Assembly (NCBI GenBank): GCA_016647705.1
Contig: CM028334.1
Coordinates: 14,306,402-14,370,401 of the forward strand
Length of the DNA stretch: 64,000 nt
Source: Eucommia ulmoides
Lineage: Eukaryota; Streptophyta; Magnoliopsida; Garryales; Eucommiaceae
Direction: 5' to 3'
Positions 57,873 through 64,000 of the stretch are shown one piece after another (position 1 is the first letter of the stretch; each line of letters opens with the position of its first letter). The position numbers were made by a program, and so were the translations under genes. The notes under the pieces were generated by a model. It did not search any database and was not told the DNA's origin. It saw only the letters and a list, made by a program, of their open reading frames with translations.

Positions 57873-58660
57873 TATATATATAAAATAGGAAAAAAAAAAT
57901 CTCACATCATCTTCTTCTTTTCCCCCTCATTCTCCACCACCACCACCTTGCTAGAATAGCTCCCGCCCCACCATCGCCAGAAAATCCACCCCATTTTTTA
58001 CCTTTTATTCTTTCATTCGTTTTCACTCCGCCTAAGTCGGATCTGTGCTCCGGCACCGGATCTGTGAACCAAAGCACAAATCCCATGCAGATTAGAGAGA
58101 GAGAGAGGGAGAGAAAGAGAAAGATAAAGAGAGGGAAAGAAGAGAAGAAGATCGAAGAAGTCATTACATCCGACGAAAGAGAGAGATATGTGAGCCCAAG
58201 AGATTGGTCTTCAAGGCATCGTCCAAAAGAACACTGACGAGTTTAAATCCCTATCAAAGAACACCGACAAGTTTACATCCTACAAAAGAACACCGACGAA
58301 AGAACACTGGAGCCAACTGCCAGACCCGTCGGAAGTACTGATCATGTTCCGATCAGCGAAGTCATTACATCCTACGAAATCCTAGAGATCTAGAGTTGTC
58401 GTCCTTAGAGTTTGAGGGTAGCGGTTTTTGACATTCATTTCTTATTGTGTTGCGGGTTGTGTTTATTTTTTTATTTTTTATTTTTTATTTTTTTTAATTA
58501 TTAATATAAATATTGTGTGTGGAGATGTTAGGGGGATTGTGTGTGAAAATATTATGTTAGGACATCAAAAATGCTGTTCGCCTTCCGCTCAATCTCAGGT
58601 GGTCGAAGTGGATGGGGTGGTGGCGGTGGGGTGTGGTAAGGTAAATATAATTGTTTAAAA
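57873..58660. other. Unassigned stretch with purine tract and 29-bp repeat
   Basis: 58090-58150 is a GAGA-rich tract. 58225-58310 holds about three units of caaagaacaccgacaagtttacatccta, period about 29 bp. Frames at 57907-58164 (minus) and 58428-58658 have no recognisable domain. Confidence 0.4.
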
Positions 58661-58664
58661 AGTT

Positions 58665-58857
58665 AGGGATAAGGGGTGTTATTGAATATTTAAAAAAATA
58701 AAAAATTATTATTTTTTAAATAAGAGAAGGGTACTCGTATCTTAAAAAAATAAAAATAAAATTGGTTAAAGGGGGTTACAGGTTTTTTAAAATAATAGGG
58801 GAGGTTTGTGGTTTTCAGTAAAATGACAGGGGAGGTAAGTGGTAGAAACCCTTTGTT
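58665..58857. mobile_element. Half of a cacttaccc-type inverted-repeat element
   Basis: ggggaggtttgtggttttcagtaaaatgacaggggaggtaagtggtagaaaccc has the same aggggaggtaagtgg and ttttcaaa/ttttcagt motifs as the element at 19805-20015. The left side is degraded (gggataaggggtgttattga). Confidence 0.45.
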
Positions 58858-58889
58858 ATATTACACATATATTATTTAGTTAATTACTT

Positions 58890-60440
58890 TATACAGGCAA
58901 GAGGGTTCGTGATCAATTTATTATACAGATGTTCTGCATGTACCTTGACACCTTGGATTATTGTATTTTGGGAAAGACTCGACATTCAACCTTGTGCATA
59001 GAGGGAGTGTATATTTTCACCCAGTATTTGTAGGCATGGTTCTCCAAACAGTGAGCAACACGGCTTCGGCTAAGTCAATCTCTACTATCATCCATGAAAA
59101 CTTTCATGACACTGTAAGGCAAATACCGGCACGGATACTCCGGAGCTCGACTACTGGGCTTGTGTAGGAGGTAATATGGCCAAAATAGCCCACCTTCCAT
59201 GTCCCGTCAATATTGCGAACCCACCAATTCTACTTTTTCCCAAGTTCCCTTAGCGCTCCCACCTGTATTAAGCTTATGGAACCATGCAGGAAGAGTACAC
59301 CAGTTAGGAGAAATATTGTGTGTAACGTCATTTCTGACTTTTTTGGGAATGAAAACCTCCATCATCTCGCAAGCGAGCCAAGAGATTTTTGAGATGACGA
59401 AAGAGGAATCTTGGGCAACTCCCTCGATCACCTCATTGTTCCCCTCCTTCCATCTTTCCCAGATAATGGCTATAAATAAATACAATGAAGAAATATTCAT
59501 AGAACTTCCTTTGGTGTATTGTTTTATTCAATCTATAACTTCCAGGTTCCGATTCCGCCGCAAAGTGTCCCTGTCTATGAAAGCATTACATATATGTACT
59601 ATTTTTGGGCAAGATCTTAAAACATGATTAATATTTTCAGTGGCATAGGAGCAACATCTGACATATATATCAATGATGTATCATTTGACCAATTTGCCTT
59701 AAAAGAATTCATCATCAGTCTCTTATGGAAAAAATTTCAATAAAAAAATTTCATATTTTGTGGTATTTTTAACTTTGAAGTCGATTCCCAACTAGAAAGA
59801 TTATTATAAAGCTGGTTATTGCAAAAAATGTTATAAGCCGACTTGGTGGAGAAATTCCATGATTTTTCAGGAGTCCACACTACAACATCTCTTGAGAGAT
59901 CAGGGGCTCAAAATATGTCTTGGACTTGATTGTTTGAGATTAGATGAACAACTGGGAGAAGGAACCAACTACTTGAATCATCCATCACATCTATCACTTT
60001 TTGATCATATAACCTTAGAATTTCCTCATCGCCAAGAGGGCCAGAACCGCACCACCAGTCCATCTACAAATTAACATTAACTACATTTCCCACTTTCCAT
60101 TTAAGCCCTTGAGAAAGAAAATTTTTGGAGCAAAAAATAAATAAATAAATAAATAAAATATCTCCATATGTGAGACCCTCCCTGTCTTTTGGCCCAGGAG
60201 GATGGATTTCTATCAAGTTTATATTTATGGATCAGGGTATCAACCCACATACAATTATAATTAGTTGCTATTTTCCAAGCCAACTCGTCATAAGAGCACT
60301 ATTATTATTATCCCTGGAATTTCTGATGCTCGGGCCCCCAGATTGTTGGGTTGCAAACCTTATTCCAATTAATCAGATTCTTAAAAAATTCAGTAAATAC
60401 TCCCTAACTTTGAGAACAGAAACATGATTACTGAACGCTT
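58890..60440 (-). pseudogene. L1-type LINE, 3' part (zinc-binding region and RNase H)
   Basis: On minus from 60283: MAWKIATNYNCMWVDTLIHK then SSWAKRQGGSHIWRYF, the region after the reverse transcriptase. SSWFLLPVV and DVVVWTPEKSWNFSTKSAYN (about 59840) and LKIPQNMKFFY (about 59760) follow, which are the zinc-binding (zf-RVT) landmarks. IAIIWERWKEGNN lies at about 59460. RNase H-like VELRSIRAGICLTVS*KFSW and EIDLAEAVLL lie at about 59030-59150. Many stops. The endonuclease and reverse transcriptase are missing, as expected of a 5'-truncated LINE. It is from a different lineage copy than 22690-28730. Confidence 0.8.
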
Positions 60441-60960
60441 TTCTGTATATTAATCTCAAAATTATGAGAGTGGGAACAAAAATCGAAGAACGGAATTAGT
60501 AACCAAACATGCCCTAAGTTAAAAAAATTGTTTCGATTTGGCCATTAAATTAATGCTAAATTACTTATTTTTTAATTAAATTAATGTTAAATTACTAATG
60601 ATAGTGAACGGAGAGCAAATTAAAACCATTTTGAAACTTCCAAAACTTGATTGGGACAAAATTGGTACTAAAGGAACTTTAACGATCAACAGCATTGACT
60701 TCAAAGCAACAAATGTAGAGCTTTTTGTAACAAGAACAAACAAAGACGGTCAAGTGGATGCTTGGTCTCTGGTGTTGGAGCAAATTTTTATTTATTTTAA
60801 TTTTTTTGAAAAATTACCTATGAAATATCCTAGTATTAGAGACAATAACTACGCTAATCTCTGTCTTTTAACAAATAGCTAGCTTTAGACACACACCGTA
60901 GAAAAAATTATAATAAATTCTTAATACTGAAACATGAAACATAAATATATTATTTTTTTA
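60441..60960. other. Short stretch with an unassigned frame
   Basis: gagtgggaacaaaaatcgaagaacggaattagtaaccaaacatgccc (60466-60518) resembles agaacaaaaaaa..cgttaccaaacg at 128-215, a recurrent transposon-edge sequence. The plus frame 60598-60882 (KTILKLPKLDWDKIGTKGTL) has coding-like composition, but I do not recognise it. Confidence 0.3.
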
Positions 60961-61027
60961 TGTACCTTGGTAATCTACCAAGTACAAGTCGAAGTGAAGT
61001 CCATTGGGGATGAAGGAATTAAGGTGA

Positions 61028-61460
61028 GGACTGAACCTATAAAGGTTTCACGTGTCCGGGTATTTACCATGACTCAGGTCGACACATAGCTCATCCTTGA
61101 TTGGGGGATTGATTTTAATCCCAGTTGATGGAGGACCTTTCATTGAACGACTCCATGGGGATTTTAATCTTTGATGACATGATTCAATCCCAATTGGTGT
61201 GGGAGTTTTGTTAATGACGACCGTACCTTAAAAGGTTGCATACGTATCCCGGACTTGCCGAGAATTAGGTCGAACGTAGTTCATCCCTTTTTGGTTGTCA
61301 ATTGAACCTATAAAGGTTTCCTACATATCCTGGACGTTGCCGAGAATCAGGTTGACGCATAGTTCCTGGCCCTTAAATTGTAAACCGAACCCACAAGGGT
61401 TTCTTATGTATCCCGGGCTTTTTCGAGAATCAGGTTGACACGTAGTTCAACCCTTTCTGA
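61028..61460. repeat. Degenerate tandem repeats of about 73-91 bp
   Basis: Four units begin near 61033, 61223, 61314 and 61387. Each has acc(t/c)ataaaggtttcctacgtatcccgg..cgagaatcaggttgacgcatagttc. Similar sequence is known from plant retroelement LTR regions; here no element ends are clear. Confidence 0.75.
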
Positions 61461-61893
61461 TTTAATAAATTTTAATAAGTTTATTATGATTCAGGCATCT
61501 CATTTTTCGTCGGAAAACGAAATGAATGTTGTTTCCATCAAGAAAACATAAATAGAAGGAAATGTGTCCTATTGGTAGATTGAGGAAGCAACTGGATAAA
61601 TTCCATTGGGGAATCTAATCTGACACTTCCTATCATATGATTCATGATTATTGATGGTGTGAAATATTCCTCAGCTTGTGGGTTGGGGAGAGGGCTGATT
61701 AGTTACAAGATTATGAAGCTAAACTCGGTTGTCTCACCATTAGTCGGAGGTAATGAAAAATGAATTTGAGATTTTACTGATTTAAATCCCTAAATACACA
61801 TGCCGACTCGTTTATTATTATATTTATTTATTATTTATTTTTATTTTTATTTTCAAATGTGAATTTAATCTTTTTTAGGATTTTTTCTGTTGG

Positions 61894-63376
61894 TGTAACA
61901 CCCAAGCCGTTTATAATATCAATAGATATTTTACAAGTCAAATTCAACTGTCAAATTTATTTTATGGTAAATGATTTTATTTTATTTTTATTTGATGATT
62001 TTTATTTGATATTCTTCTGATTTGATGTTAGTTACTACTTGACGTCTACTTTTCATACCTTTATGATGATGTGACTTAAACCACCACGACACATGTCTTG
62101 AAGGTCAATTTGTGTACACCTTTCGACACTTAATGCGTTTGGATGTAAGTTTAGGCTCTTGAACTAACGTATTAAGTTGGGTTAAAAAAAAAAAAAAAAA
62201 AAAACTCATTTTTAACAAAAGGGGGCCAATCGGTAATTTCTGCATCCTTGCGCATTAGCCGAGGCGCAGGGATGGCTATATATAGCCAAATAGGCCATTG
62301 GCCTACCTGGTTCATCAAAAACCAAAGACCGAAACAGGAACTGAATAATTGCAGCGGCCTCCTCTCAAGGATTTCTCACTTTGCTCTCAATTTTCTTCCA
62401 TTTTTCATTCGGTAAAAGGCAAGTTCACATCATGTAGATCGTTTCCCACATATTTTTTCTAAAAATGGATGATCCTTAAACACTAAGTTAGGGTTTTATC
62501 ATTTTTTGATAAAACATTGTTTCTTTGAAAACTCATACAATGATCTTTCATTTTGAGTTTGTATATCAGATGAGATGCATGATTTTAAGTTCATTTCATT
62601 ATTTAGACTAGAAATAGGTGGTGTTCTTCCCTACCTCAAATGAAGTGGCGTTTTTTGTTATTTTTATGGTGGTGCAAATTTATTTTTCTTTGTTCCCATG
62701 CATGATTATTGTGTTTAATCATGTTTAGAAGGTAAATTAGGGATTAATTTCTTTTGTAATGTATTAATGTATATAAATTATATAAATCAATAGTTTTGTA
62801 TATTTCTTGCCCAAATTTGTTTTAAATTTGATTACATCTCTAATTAGGATGCATAATTTTAGAATTAGTTTACAATGGAATTATTTTAATCAATTTATCG
62901 TGTGAATAAAATCTTTTAGTGAATGATATTTCTATTGTACAGAGAAATTCTGATCTCTAAGTACAAATATTACATAGACATTTTCTTTATGTTTTTACTC
63001 ATTTGTTTATATTCGTAAAGAGTCTTGGATATCATCTTTCACTACACCGGATTAGTAGTGTATTCCAATTAGTTTATCTCTTGAAATATCATTGTTTCCT
63101 CTTATAGTAGTATGTTGGTTTTAGTATTTTACTGTTTCTCCAAAGTGAGATGAGTTTGCAAATTTTTGGTATATCGCACTTTTAGAGCTGGGAGTTTTCG
63201 ACTTGCTTTTCTCGATTATACCTTAATTTAAGTAATAGCACGTACTTAAACCTAAGAAGGTAGAATCACAACCGTTGTTCTCGGAAGGATGAACTCAATC
63301 CCTTGCCCCTAGTGTTCGGCTAATGATAAATCGTTAGAGATTAGTCATGGTCGTTCACGATGGTTTCTATAGAATA
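61894..63376 (+). repeat. Possible Gypsy LTR with TATA box
   Basis: TGTAACACCCAAGCC at 61894 is a common Gypsy LTR start. TATATATA near 62277 is followed by a leader, and at 63378 TGGCAGCGGTGAGTTCGAC looks like a tRNA-complementary primer site, because its inverse ends CCA and contains a TTCGA-like T-loop. No TG..CA end is evident before it and no second LTR is in the window. A host promoter with a long intron is the alternative. Confidence 0.35.
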
Positions 63377-63497
63377 ATGGCAGCGGTGAGTTCGACATGT
63401 CTTCTAAAAGCCACGTAATGATCTTAAAAATTTCAAATTGAATCCTTAAGTCAAAACCCTAGTAATAAAACTTTGATTGTTCTTTTTAGATGACACT

Positions 63498-63965
63498 ATG
63501 TCAACCATTGGTTCTTTGCGCGATGACAGATGTCTTCCTTCCCATTCTCGTTGAAAGAGCAAAGTCCCCGAGACCCCACTCAGATGAAGTGCTTCAAACC
63601 GCTCCCGAGGTCAGCCTAGGGCGTCGATACTCAATATTTCTGATGATGTGTCTACCTTTTCCACTTCTACCGTTGAGGAGACCTTTAGAGTGTCTAGAGT
63701 CGATGACTCAACGATGGTTGGCTCTTCAGCTGCTCCTATGGGTAAGGAGTCTATCGGCCCTTTCGAGGCAGCTAAGATGGAAGCAAATCCAGACTACGTC
63801 CCTCTAGAGGATGAGATGCCTAACTGGGGCATTCATGATGATTTCCCGGTAGATGACTTCAAGCCTAGTGATCCTATTCCTAGACCATTCTGTGATAGAT
63901 CCCTCACCTTTGATGGCTTCTTCGAGTTCCACCATCCCTCTCCACTTTGTAGGGACTCTAAGTAA
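63498..63965 (+). CDS. Unassigned reading frame, possibly gag-like, broken
   Basis: From the ATG at 63498 the frame gives MSTIGSLRDDRCLPSHSR, then two stops, then reopens with ILNISDDVSTFSTSTVEETF, RVSRVDDSTMVGSSAAPMGK, NPDYVPLEDEMPNWGIHDDF and SLTFDGFFEFHH, ending at 63965. It is acidic and Ser/Asp-rich, with no domain I recognise. Its place just after a primer-site-like sequence suggests the start of an LTR-element polyprotein. A second open frame at 63490-63807 is probably its shadow. Confidence 0.3.
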
Positions 63966-64000
63966 TTTGGTCGGCTTGGTAGAGCTGACTAGGGGAGCTT

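Noticed and set aside
59199..59627. 142-residue plus-strand frame
   Set aside because: It is the antisense of LINE zinc-binding/RNase H sequence on minus, which explains the region fully.

Overview
This is nuclear DNA from a plant, most likely a eudicot. It is AT-rich and intron-bearing, and it is filled with plant transposon families: CACTA, Kaonashi-type Mutator, RTE and L1 LINEs, Copia and Gypsy LTR elements, and Helitrons. I see no intact host gene. The only recognisable stand-alone host locus is a broken strictosidine-synthase-like gene. The rest is layers of transposons, their relics, satellites and small inverted-repeat elements.

Layout. 1-984 is the right end of a CACTA element sitting in the RNase H region of a dead Copia element, whose end and 3' LTR follow (985-1804). 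3485-3710 is a 52-bp satellite. 4881-9544 is a complete CACTA element (AAT target duplication) with no transposase seen. 10340-19695 is an RTE-type LINE on the minus strand, split in its endonuclease by a 5.9-kb LTR element (13250-19148, CTCAT target duplication) that carries gag only. 19805-22690 holds an inverted-repeat element, microsatellites, a 39-bp repeat and LTR-like pieces. 22690-28730 is a nearly full-length, decayed L1-type LINE on the minus strand, next to a Copia LTR/primer-site remnant.

29926-31390 is the strictosidine-synthase-like pseudogene. About 31390-42280 is a Kaonashi-type MULE with a decayed Ulp1-like (C48) protease gene on plus and a decayed MURA transposase on minus. 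44275-44712 is a large inverted-repeat element. 44945-57872 is a cluster of related non-autonomous Helitrons. These carry exon fragments of unrelated host genes: a gamma-tocopherol-methyltransferase-like gene, a prolyl 4-hydroxylase and a Miro GTPase. Splice sites are still visible around the last two, and all fragments lie in the Helitron sense direction. 58890-60440 is the 3' part of another L1 LINE. The right edge (60970-64000) holds a degenerate repeat array, a promoter-like or LTR-like stretch and the start of an unassigned reading frame.

The genes do not form a pathway. The window is best read as a history of insertions: RTE LINE, then LTR element; Copia, then CACTA; and Helitrons head to tail. 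The most noteworthy parts are the gene-capturing Helitron cluster and the MULE with a repeated TGTACAGTA motif on both flanks.
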